From: JADHUC01 sp964617665
Lineage (GTDB): Bacteria > Planctomycetota > Planctomycetia > Pirellulales > Pirellulaceae
DNA length: 5,745 nucleotides
Assembly (NCBI GenBank): GCA_964617665.1
Contig: CAZUAH010000769.1
Span: forward strand, 1 to 5,745
Direction: 5' to 3'
Part shown: positions 1-5,745 of the stretch, piece by piece
How the letters are laid out: the number at the start of each line of letters is the position of its first letter
How positions within the stretch are numbered: the stretch's first letter is position 1
The notes under the pieces: generated by a model
What the model saw: only the letters and a program-made list of their open reading frames with translations
Databases searched by the model: none
Told to the model about the DNA's origin: nothing
Position numbers and translations under genes: made by a program

Positions 1-98
1 GCTGCCGTCTCTGGGTGGGGCGCCGGCCGTTTCTCACCACTGTTTTGCAGGACGGCAACGAAGAAGTTGACTGCCACGAAACGGCCTCTGGCCGCATT

Positions 99-107
99 GG
101 AAGAGGA
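99..107 (+). promoter_or_regulatory. Purine-rich ribosome binding site of the first CBM9-like gene
   Basis: GGAAGAGGA lies directly before ATG 108. The GGAAG part is spaced about 4 nt from ATG 108, and the AGAGG part about 10 nt from ATG 117, so it supports a start at 108 or 117 rather than GTG 15. Just upstream is a small hairpin, CGGCC-TCT-GGCCG at 82-94, which could affect access to the site. TTGACT at 67-72 resembles a -35 box, but no good -10 follows at 16-18 nt, so no promoter is called. Confidence 0.5.
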
Positions 108-3100
108 ATGACTTCGATGATGCGCTGTACACGACTTAGAACGGCTTCGGTTCATGCCGTTCTTGTCATCGCGTTTTCGTCTGCGGCGCTGCCTCCTCGC
201 TTGGCCGCGGCGCAGCAGAGCGGCGATGCCGACCGCCCGGTCTTGCGAGTTCCGGAAACCGGCTCCAGGCCGGAGATCGACGGAAAACTCGACGAGCCGT
301 TTTGGAAGCGGGCCGCACGAACCAGACCGCTGAAGAGGGTAGATGGAAAGCTGGCGAACTCAATGACAGAGGCGTTCGTGGCGCGTGATGCCGAACATCT
401 CTACGTGGGCGTCGCCTGCGGCGTGAACAAGGCAGCGGGCGCCAAAGCAGCGCCGGACAACGTACCGGGCAAAGAGAAACTCGAACTCCTGGTCGATTCC
501 AACGGCGACCGCAATTCGTTCTATCTCGTTACCATCACGCCAACGACGCGCAAGCAAGAGCGATGGCCGCCGCCGGGGGAATACCGGGAGCACTGGCCGC
601 CATGGCAGGATCTGTGGCGGTTGCAGTACACGTCCGTCGTGGCTGAGGGCGAGAATGGCTGGATGGCGGAAGTCTCGATTCCTTTCAACAGTCTCCATCG
701 AAATCGGGCACTGACTCCCGAAATCGGGTTCAACATCCGCCGGTGTGACTCGCGCGGCGAGGTGCAGTGCTGGACGTGGCCCAAAAAGGGGGCAGGTACC
801 GTTGTGCGAAGCACCCTGCGGGCCGTTCCGGCAACGGTACCTGACCCCTTTTTGGATCCCCGTGACGCCGGAACACTCAGGGGGATGCCCTCGCGGAGTT
901 TTCCGCTGGTCCAATATCAAAACGAGGTTGATCCAAAAGAGCGTCGAGTAAAAAGTTATCGTCGATCGTTGTTCAACCTCCCGCCGACAGAGATTGCCAC
1001 CCAGGAGCCGATTCGCCTTGCGCCCGGTTCCGCTCATCCCGGCACGACAGGCGAGGTGCGGATCGAGTTGGAAGGATATCTGTTGGGAGGCGACCACCAC
1101 GCACGGGCCGCGATTTGGGATCTGGCGGTGGACGATAAGACCGGGGAGCTGTATGTGCTCTCTGTGCCCAGGATCAAAAGCTATAGCGAACTGCGGGTTT
1201 ACGATCGGCAGGGCCGGTATTTGCGAACCGTCATGCCGTTCGACCCCACGTTGCCCAGCGCCGATGTGAAAGATCTCTGCCGCAATACGGCCGTGGAGGA
1301 TGGCGTGGAGTTGGTCATGCCCAAGGTGTTCCAGATCCAGTGTCAGTGTGAGTTCTCCCTGTATGGAGAATGGTGGAACCTGCCGCAGAAGATGCTGCTG
1401 GCCCCGAATGGCGACCTGATCATGTCGGGCATCTATCTCGGGACCTTGTGGCGAATGCGGCCTGACGGAAGCCTGCCCCGCGAGGGATGGACTTCGATCT
1501 ACAACTCCGGACGAAATGAGCCCTTCGAGACCGCCTGCTGGATCAGTGGCGGTGGATATGGGGCATGGATGGGTGGACGGTGGGTGAAACGGTATGTCCC
1601 GGGAGTCTCGACTTCCTACTCGTACATGTGTTTTGACGACGACGGCCGACTGGTTATCTCCGATGGTGCGGGGGTGGGCGCGACCCTGACTCGACAACTC
1701 GGCCGAGAATTTGAATTCAATGTGGCCGGAAAAGGCCCGGCGGGGTCTGCCGTGCGAAAGTTTCGCCTGGGCGAGGGCGTCAGAATCGAGCACGCCAGGG
1801 ATTTTCGATATAACGGGGTCGAACAACTTGGCGAGGCGCGAAACGGTCTCGGTGTGCCTGGGAATCCAGGAGAAGCCGACACGCAGTTCAACGGTCCTTG
1901 CGGGCTGGCTGTCGACGGCGATCATCTGATCGTGGCGGATTCAGGTAATAACCGCATCCGAGTATTCCAATCAAGCGGCCGTCTGGCCGCCACCGTGCGG
2001 CACTATGAGCACGAAGGGAAGCGAGTCCCCTTGCGGTGGCCTACTGCTCTGACCGTGGACGGCGGCAGTCTCTATGTACTCGTCCAGGAGGCGGCAAGGG
2101 GCCCCCGCCGATTGCTCAGGCTCAAGAGTTGGCGGACGCCGGAATTGCTGGCTATTTCCGAGCCCCTGCACGTGGAGACCCATCAGATCGCCGTGGACGC
2201 CGGGGTGGCACCACCGTTGGTCTGGGTGGCCAACGGTGCCGGGCCGGGGACCCTGCTGCAACTGGCCGGCGATGACCTCTCGCAAAAGGGCCAATGGGGG
2301 TCCTCGGAAGTCGTGCCGACCTGGACCTCATGGGGCAACGACGAAAAGCTGTCCAATCCGGACCAATACGGCGGCCACCCGATCCTCAATATTGACCCGG
2401 AAACCGGCCACGTCTATGTCGAGGACGATTCGCACTACCGCCACAGAATGCACGGGACCGTTCTGCGGATCGACCAAAGCGGCCAGATACTGAAGAAATG
2501 GCCGCCGGTGTTCTATCATGCAAACGGCAAGCACCAGAGCGATCAGTATGGGATACCCGATTTGGATCGCCATACCCGTTGTCCTGAAGAAATACCGTTT
2601 ATCGATTGCCTGTTCGGCAAGGACGGAAAGATCTACCGGTGGCAACTGACGAAGGACGAGATATCGATCCTGCGTTTTGACCGCGCCGGCAAGCCCGTCC
2701 CTTTCGAAGCCACAGGGTCGAACGCCTTGATGCTCGAGCCTACCCAGTGGAATGGATCAAACCGTCACAAGATCTACCGGGGCATGGATGTGGACAAGCT
2801 GGGCAACATCTATGTGGCCAACAAGACGGCCGTGGACCAGTACGGTCCTGACGGCAACTTGAAGACCAAGGGACTACGCCAGGTCAATGTACCTCGGGGG
2901 GTACTGATAGATAAACGCGGCGACATCTACGTTCTTTACGAGGGCCCTGACTTCCGTCTCTGCGTCACCAAGTTCCCCAAATCCGGCGGGAAACCGCTTT
3001 GGACGAGACATTGGCCAGGCGTCGAAGGCCACGGGGGAATATCGGACTACTACTGCATGTGTAGGACTTCAAGGATACACCAGGCCCTGGATGGCAAAGG

Positions 3101-3374
3101 GTATCTCTACCTGGCCTGCAAGTTCACCGTTCAGGTCATTGATTGCGAGACCGGACGCCTAGTGGGCGAATTCGGAAGCTACGGCAACGCGGATTGTCTG
3201 GGCCACCGAAGCGCGCACCCGCATCCCGAGCTACCTTTCGGAACCATCTCCGCCCTGGCCGTCTGGAAAGACAAGCTCTTCGTGGTAGACGTACTGAATC
3301 GGCGCATCGCCAAGTGCCGCATCATCTACGATCCGGCAAAGAGGAAGACGCGTTTCGATTTCGAGGATCAATAG
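108..3374 (+). CDS. Secreted CBM9-like domain plus NHL/beta-propeller repeat protein (complete)
   Basis: Predicted exported protein of 1088 residues from ATG 108. The frame stays open upstream to a GTG at 15, but those 31 residues are not signal-like. From 108 the N-terminus reads as a signal peptide: basic (RCTRLR), hydrophobic (AVLVIAF), then LAAA|QQ as likely cleavage site. ATG 117 and 120 are alternatives. Numbering from GTG 15: residues 76-255 look like a CBM9/DOMON-like domain (PEIDGKLDEPFW, LELLVDSNGD, WMAEVSIPF, EIGFNIRR). Residues 363-1108 hold about 12 blade-like repeats, the best NHL match being LIVADSGNNRIRVF near 638. This suggests two six-bladed propellers. No catalytic motif is visible; binding or scaffolding outside the cytoplasm is inferred. 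Residues 257-280 are encoded by a palindromic repeat. A truncated paralogue starts at 4356. The stop lies 7 nt from the end of the convergent toxin gene, with no terminator between. Family assignment is firm, function unknown. Confidence 0.9.
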   Translation: MTSMMRCTRLRTASVHAVLVIAFSSAALPPRLAAAQQSGDADRPVLRVPETGSRPEIDGKLDEPFWKRAARTRPLKRVDGKLANSMTEAFVARDAEHLYVGVACGVNKAAGAKAAPDNVPGKEKLELLVDSNGDRNSFYLVTITPTTRKQERWPPPGEYREHWPPWQDLWRLQYTSVVAEGENGWMAEVSIPFNSLHRNRALTPEIGFNIRRCDSRGEVQCWTWPKKGAGTVVRSTLRAVPATVPDPFLDPRDAGTLRGMPSRSFPLVQYQNEVDPKERRVKSYRRSLFNLPPTEIATQEPIRLAPGSAHPGTTGEVRIELEGYLLGGDHHARAAIWDLAVDDKTGELYVLSVPRIKSYSELRVYDRQGRYLRTVMPFDPTLPSADVKDLCRNTAVEDGVELVMPKVFQIQCQCEFSLYGEWWNLPQKMLLAPNGDLIMSGIYLGTLWRMRPDGSLPREGWTSIYNSGRNEPFETACWISGGGYGAWMGGRWVKRYVPGVSTSYSYMCFDDDGRLVISDGAGVGATLTRQLGREFEFNVAGKGPAGSAVRKFRLGEGVRIEHARDFRYNGVEQLGEARNGLGVPGNPGEADTQFNGPCGLAVDGDHLIVADSGNNRIRVFQSSGRLAATVRHYEHEGKRVPLRWPTALTVDGGSLYVLVQEAARGPRRLLRLKSWRTPELLAISEPLHVETHQIAVDAGVAPPLVWVANGAGPGTLLQLAGDDLSQKGQWGSSEVVPTWTSWGNDEKLSNPDQYGGHPILNIDPETGHVYVEDDSHYRHRMHGTVLRIDQSGQILKKWPPVFYHANGKHQSDQYGIPDLDRHTRCPEEIPFIDCLFGKDGKIYRWQLTKDEISILRFDRAGKPVPFEATGSNALMLEPTQWNGSNRHKIYRGMDVDKLGNIYVANKTAVDQYGPDGNLKTKGLRQVNVPRGVLIDKRGDIYVLYEGPDFRLCVTKFPKSGGKPLWTRHWPGVEGHGGISDYYCMCRTSRIHQALDGKGYLYLACKFTVQVIDCETGRLVGEFGSYGNADCLGHRSAHPHPELPFGTISALAVWKDKLFVVDVLNRRIAKCRIIYDPAKRKTRFDFEDQ
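781..855. repeat. 75-bp palindromic REP/MITE-like element inside a coding region
   Basis: The left arm 781-804 and right arm 832-855 are reverse complements at 23 of 24 positions (the mismatch is G792), separated by a 27-nt centre. The arms carry AAAAAGGGG-CAGGTACC on the left and GGTACCTGACCCCTTTTT on the right. The centre has a further CCC-TGC-GGG mini-hairpin at 814-822. The GGGGTCAGGTACC motif resembles palindromic repeats I associate, from memory and unchecked, with REP/RAYT (Y1 transposase) elements in planctomycete and other genomes. The element is 25 codons long, is read without a stop, and encodes KKGAGTV...TVPDPFL. The paralogue at 4356 has only a few residues at this place (GTFSN), which supports insertion. 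No transposase is in the window, so any movement would be in trans. The exact ends are uncertain: 783-853 if the A5/T5 tracts are the termini. No target duplication is obvious. Confidence 0.75.
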
Positions 3375-3381
3375 CGATCAA

Positions 3382-3792
3382 TCAAGCTTCGATCAGCGCG
3401 AGCATATCGGCCGTTTTGTGTACGGTAACGTCTGGCAAGTCTTCGAAGTCGCGGTCTTCTGACCAAATTGGCACGTTCAATTCGAGCGCCAAAGCAAGTA
3501 CATGCACGTCCTTTGGATCGCGCTGGCCAATCAACTCTGTAGCCCGTTCGAGATGCGAAGCGTACTGTTGAGGTCGAATCGCAGTGACCGGCAGCAATTC
3601 GAATTCTCGGAACATCGCCAACTCGGTCTGGCCGATCTTCTGGGCGACGTAGGACAAGTACTTCTCCACCTCAAAGAGTGTATGCTGCGGCGAGTAGAAT
3701 ACGAGTTCTCGGGAGAAAAGCACGTCGCGCGCCCGACCGCCCAGCAGCGCCGACAGCGACGGATTCGCATCGGCAACAATCGCACTAGTCAC
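3382..3792 (-). CDS. PIN-domain toxin of a type II toxin-antitoxin pair (PIN_2-like)
   Basis: A 136-residue protein, about the usual length of a single PIN domain. PIN toxins are Mg2+-dependent ribonucleases that cut RNA through a cluster of acidic residues. Candidates here are D8 (IVADAN), E41 or E43 (FEVEKYL), D92 or D95 (RDPKDVHVLALAL) and D113/D115 (IWSEDRDF). The DPKDV...ALAL...PIWSEDRDF pattern is typical of the PIN_2 (PF10130-like) branch. The start is GTG at 3792-3790. An in-frame TGA two codons upstream excludes a longer form, and any later start would lose D8. There is no good ribosome binding site, and the start overlaps the antitoxin stop by 8 bp, so translational coupling is likely. 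The RNA target cannot be told from sequence. All key acids are present, so it looks intact. It is convergent with the first large gene, with a 7-nt gap. Confidence 0.85.
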   Translation of the reverse strand: MTSAIVADANPSLSALLGGRARDVLFSRELVFYSPQHTLFEVEKYLSYVAQKIGQTELAMFREFELLPVTAIRPQQYASHLERATELIGQRDPKDVHVLALALELNVPIWSEDRDFEDLPDVTVHKTADMLALIEA

Positions 3793-4027
3793 TTGTCAGG
3801 CTTTCGCGTGAGGCTTCAAAGTCGGCAAGGATTTCGGCTTCAGTGATTCCCTTTGCGTCCATTATCCGACGTGTCTCGTCTGACAACTGGAAAAATTCGG
3901 TCTTCCTATCGTGCCACGCGAGTTTCTCCCGCACGGCATCGGCCACGAACTCTTCGGCCGAAACGGATTTGGGCCGGGCAGTGTCGACCTTTTCCAGTAA
4001 GTCATCTGCGATCGAGATCTGTGCCAT
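3785..4027 (-). CDS. Antitoxin, ribbon-helix-helix-like, partner of the PIN toxin
   Basis: An 80-residue protein immediately upstream of the PIN toxin. Residues 2-7 (AQISIA) could form the DNA-binding beta strand, and residues 8-17 and about 23-38 (SAEEFVADAVREKLAW) the two helices of an RHH-like fold. The charged C-terminal part (residues 45-80, LSDETRRIMDAKGITEAEILADFEASRE) would then wrap the toxin. Antitoxins of this kind neutralise the PIN nuclease and repress their own operon. ATG 4027-4025 is preceded by GAGG at 4037-4034 with 6-nt spacing, which supports the start. The stop overlaps the toxin GTG within GTGACTAG. The fold is judged by pattern only and the family is not named with certainty. 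The position, size and overlap with a PIN gene make the antitoxin role likely. Confidence 0.8.
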   Translation of the reverse strand: MAQISIADDLLEKVDTARPKSVSAEEFVADAVREKLAWHDRKTEFFQLSDETRRIMDAKGITEAEILADFEASRESLTSD

Positions 4028-4033
4028 TTGTCA

Positions 4034-4037
4034 CCTC
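4034..4037 (-). promoter_or_regulatory. Ribosome binding site of the antitoxin gene
   Basis: On the minus strand this reads GAGG, within GAGGTGA, 6 nt before the antitoxin ATG. It is the only good ribosome binding site in the toxin-antitoxin operon; the toxin start has none. Confidence 0.6.
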
Positions 4038-4079
4038 ACTCCGCGATCAGGCAAAGCGATTACCATAACCCATCTACCT

Positions 4080-4124
4080 ATTCTAGCAGCCCAATTCCAT
4101 ATCGGACAGACGCAATACGGACAG
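4080..4124 (-). promoter_or_regulatory. Candidate antitoxin-toxin promoter with repeated CTGTCCG operator-like boxes
   Basis: On the minus strand TAGAAT (4085-4080) fits a -10 box at 5 of 6 positions, about 50 nt before the antitoxin ATG. The region expected for -35 holds CTGTCCG (4109-4103), a poor -35 match, repeated exactly at 4124-4118 with a 15-bp period. Paired boxes over the -35 region would suit binding by a dimeric RHH antitoxin that represses its own operon. The short length of the boxes and the weak -35 make this a tentative call. Confidence 0.25.
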
Positions 4125-4218
4125 GGCCGAGCCGACGGATCCTTCAATAATGGGCTTTCAGCTGTTCCGTGCAGCGGCTCGTTCATCACTTTCGGACAAA
4201 TTGGGCGGAAGCGTTTTT

Positions 4219-4247
4219 TTGATTCCCGTTGCCGGCTGATGTATCAT
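4219..4247 (+). promoter_or_regulatory. Candidate sigma70-type promoter of the second CBM9-like gene
   Basis: TTGATT (4219-4224) and TATCAT (4242-4247) are separated by exactly 17 nt and match the -35 and -10 consensus at 4 and 5 of 6 positions. Transcription would start near 4254 and give a leader of about 100 nt before ATG 4356. If correct, the ATG at 4239 cannot be the start codon. The fit is by eye only. Confidence 0.4.
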
Positions 4248-4346
4248 GGCGGCGTTGGTCTGGACGGCTCGCTCGCGCATTCACGATACGATATCTACAT
4301 TCAGGGACGTGCGTTCGAGGCTAGTGACATCTCGGCATTCGAAAAA

Positions 4347-4350
4347 AGGG
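4347..4350 (+). promoter_or_regulatory. Ribosome binding site deciding the start of the second CBM9-like gene
   Basis: AGGG within AAAGGGAAAAG sits 5 nt before ATG 4356. It favours this start over the in-frame ATG at 4239 and agrees with the signal peptide that follows. Confidence 0.5.
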
Positions 4351-4355
4351 AAAAG

Positions 4356-5745
4356 ATGTTAATCATTACCGTTACCCACCGCTCGGATAGGCCGGCGACG
4401 GAACGGCTGCAAAGCATCTATATCGCAATTGCCATTCTGGGTTCACTGCTGTGCCTTGTCCGCGTGCCGGCATCGGAAAGAAGGCACGACGGAAGGCCCG
4501 TTTTGCAGGTTCCGGTGTGCGAGTCGAAGCTAGTGATCGATGGGCGGCTTGACGAGCCGTGCTGGAAGGAGGCGGTCGCGACAGGCCCCTTGATCGAGGA
4601 GCGAGGGAAACCCGCGAAGTCGACGACCAAGGCGTTCGTGTTGCGCGATGCCGAGCGTCTTTGTGTTGGGGTCACGTGCGAGTTGAGCGGCCCCGCGCCT
4701 AAGGATGGCAAACCTGCCGAGAAGCCGGATATCTCGAAACAGGAACACGTCGCGCTGCTGATCGACTCGAACCATGATGGCAATTCGTACTACCTCATTG
4801 CCGTGACTCAGAAAGGGACCGTCGACGCATCGTACAACGAACATTTTCCGCCATGGCACGATCCGACGTGGAATCGGCGGAAGCCGCGATTCCAGTGTGC
4901 CACGGCTACGGGCGAAGGCGGTTGGAGCGCAGAGTTCTCGTTGCCGTTTGAAATCTCCGACAAAAACAAGACTCTGACCTCCGAGATCGGATTCAACATC
5001 CGTCGCCACGATGCGAGCGGCGGGCAGGCTTGCTGTTGGTGCGGTACGTTCTCGAATCCCGCCGAGGCCGGCCTGCTCACGGGTATCCCGGCTCGAGAGG
5101 ATTTTCCAGTTCCCCCGTTCTCCGATTACACCGGATGCTACCGACTGGACGGCGGTTATCGGCAGGGGTTCAACATACCAACGGATACCGCCGCGGCTGG
5201 AGCCGAAGATCAGCCGATACCGCTTGGGCCCGGCTCCGCTCACCTTGGCACGACAGGCGAGGTGCGGATCGAGTTGGAGGAATTCCTGCTGGGCGATAAC
5301 TTCCACGCGCGGGCCCTGATTTGGGATCTGGCCGTGGACGAGAAGAATGGAGAACTCTACGTGCTCTCGGCGGCGCGACGAAAGAGCGCTATCGAGTTGC
5401 GCGTCTTCGACCGGCAAGGAGAGTATCTTCGTACAATCATGCCCTTCAATCCCGCGCTGCCGAGAGACAGCGTGAGTGACCTGTGCCGGAAGACGTTAAC
5501 GGAAGACTCCACAGAACTGATTGTCCCAAAGCTGTTCGAGACGTGTGGCACCGAGCCCAGTTTGTACGGCGAGTATTGGCACTTGCCGCAGAGTATCGCG
5601 ATCGCGCCGAACGGCGACCTGATCATGTCCAATATCTTCAAGAGGACCTTGTGGAGAATGCGGCCGGACGGAACCTTGCCGTCCGAAGGTTGGACGTCGA
5701 TCTACAATCCACGCCGAAACGAGCCCTTTGAGAGCGCCGGATGGC
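4356..5745 (+). CDS. Second secreted CBM9-like/NHL repeat protein, paralogue of the first, cut by window end
   Basis: The frame runs 463 codons from ATG 4356 to the edge without a stop, so only the N-terminal part is seen. Residues 21-39 (IYIAIAILGSLLCLVRVPA) form a signal-peptide core with likely cleavage VPA|S at 39/40. A CBM9/DOMON-like domain spans about residues 48-235 (LVIDGRLDEPCW, VALLIDSNHDGNSYY, WSAEFSLPF, EIGFNIRR). Propeller repeats start near 318 (LIWDLAVDEKNGELYVL) and continue with IAIAPNGDLIMSN near 425. The protein parallels the first large protein throughout: residues 302-364 match its residues 347-409 (numbered from GTG 15) at 47 of 63 positions. It lacks the palindrome-encoded segment and has CCWCGTFSNP at that junction. 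By analogy the full protein should exceed 1000 residues. A role as an exported binding or scaffold protein is inferred; no enzyme motif is seen. Confidence 0.88.
   Translation, partial: MLIITVTHRSDRPATERLQSIYIAIAILGSLLCLVRVPASERRHDGRPVLQVPVCESKLVIDGRLDEPCWKEAVATGPLIEERGKPAKSTTKAFVLRDAERLCVGVTCELSGPAPKDGKPAEKPDISKQEHVALLIDSNHDGNSYYLIAVTQKGTVDASYNEHFPPWHDPTWNRRKPRFQCATATGEGGWSAEFSLPFEISDKNKTLTSEIGFNIRRHDASGGQACCWCGTFSNPAEAGLLTGIPAREDFPVPPFSDYTGCYRLDGGYRQGFNIPTDTAAAGAEDQPIPLGPGSAHLGTTGEVRIELEEFLLGDNFHARALIWDLAVDEKNGELYVLSAARRKSAIELRVFDRQGEYLRTIMPFNPALPRDSVSDLCRKTLTEDSTELIVPKLFETCGTEPSLYGEYWHLPQSIAIAPNGDLIMSNIFKRTLWRMRPDGTLPSEGWTSIYNPRRNEPFESAGW

Larger units (their letters stand above)
4028..4355. 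other. Divergent intergenic region between antitoxin and second CBM9-like gene
   Basis: These 328 bases contain no convincing gene. They hold the antitoxin ribosome binding site and weak promoter, two exact CGGACAG boxes (4103-4109, 4118-4124) with a looser CGGACAA at 4193-4198, and an 8-bp inverted repeat GCCCAATT/AATTGGGC at 4089-4096 and 4199-4206. There is also a T7 run at 4214-4220 and the promoter and leader of the downstream gene. The T run lacks a GC-rich stem before it, so it is not called a terminator. The frame of the downstream gene is open through part of this stretch, with an ATG at 4239, but that ATG lies at the candidate -10 box. Confidence 0.6.

Noticed and set aside
15..107. 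N-terminal extension of the first large gene from GTG 15
   Set aside because: The extra 31 residues would place the signal peptide inside the chain, and the ribosome binding site fits ATG 108 or 117 better.
360..1925. Long antisense open frame (521 codons) opposite the first large gene
   Set aside because: It lies fully within a gene with clear domains and a signal peptide, its translation shows no known domain, and GC-rich codon use on the sense strand explains the lack of stops.
4089..4206. 8-bp inverted repeat GCCCAATT/AATTGGGC as ends of a small mobile element
   Set aside because: The arms are short, the flanks do not match, and no target duplication is seen; it may be chance.
4214..4220. 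T7 run as an intrinsic terminator
   Set aside because: No GC-rich stem precedes it on the + strand; it is better explained as the AT-rich part of the promoter region.
4239..4355. N-terminal extension of the second large gene from ATG 4239
   Set aside because: This ATG lies at the likely -10 box TATCAT, and a good ribosome binding site and signal peptide support ATG 4356.
4356..4458. Lipoprotein signal in the second large protein (Cys33 in SLLC)
   Set aside because: The residues before the Cys do not fit a lipobox, while VPA|S is a reasonable ordinary signal peptidase site.
4530..5417. Antisense open frame (295 codons) opposite the second large gene, with similarity to the antisense frame of the first
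   Set aside because: The similarity (for example LDPHLACRA in both) is a mirror of the sense-strand paralogy and not evidence of a conserved antisense protein.

Overview
The window holds two large, secreted, non-enzymatic-looking proteins of the same family, encoded head-to-tail on the + strand, with a small toxin-antitoxin pair on the - strand between them. The GC-rich coding style and the large signal-peptide proteins joining a CBM9/DOMON-like domain to NHL-type beta-propeller repeats suggest a planctomycete (Pirellulales-like) or a related PVC-group bacterium. This is an inference from protein style; no rRNA or taxonomic marker is present.

Layout: 1-107 is a short leader with a purine-rich ribosome binding site. 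108-3374 (+) is a complete CBM9-like/NHL protein with about 12 blade-like repeats, enough for two six-bladed propellers. Inside this gene, at 781-855, lies a striking 75-bp palindrome (24-bp arms, 23 matching) that resembles a REP/MITE-type mobile repeat. It is read through in frame and adds about 20 or more residues that the neighbouring paralogue lacks. 3382-4027 (-) is a type II toxin-antitoxin operon: an RHH-like antitoxin overlaps a PIN-domain (PIN_2-like) toxin by 8 bp, and the toxin stops only 7 nt from the stop of the first large gene. 4028-4355 is the divergent intergenic region, with a plausible sigma70-type promoter for the next gene and a repeated CTGTCCG box upstream of the antitoxin. 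4356 to the right edge (+) is the 5' part of a second CBM9-like/NHL protein, cut off by the window end.

The two large proteins are clear paralogues: over one 63-residue stretch 47 residues are identical, and one 32-nt block is identical at the DNA level. They probably act outside the cytoplasm in binding or scaffolding, but no substrate can be read from the sequence. The toxin-antitoxin pair looks like an independent module placed between the duplicates. I see no rRNA, tRNA, CRISPR array or transposase gene, and no convincing new multi-gene system. The most notable item is the in-frame palindromic element.
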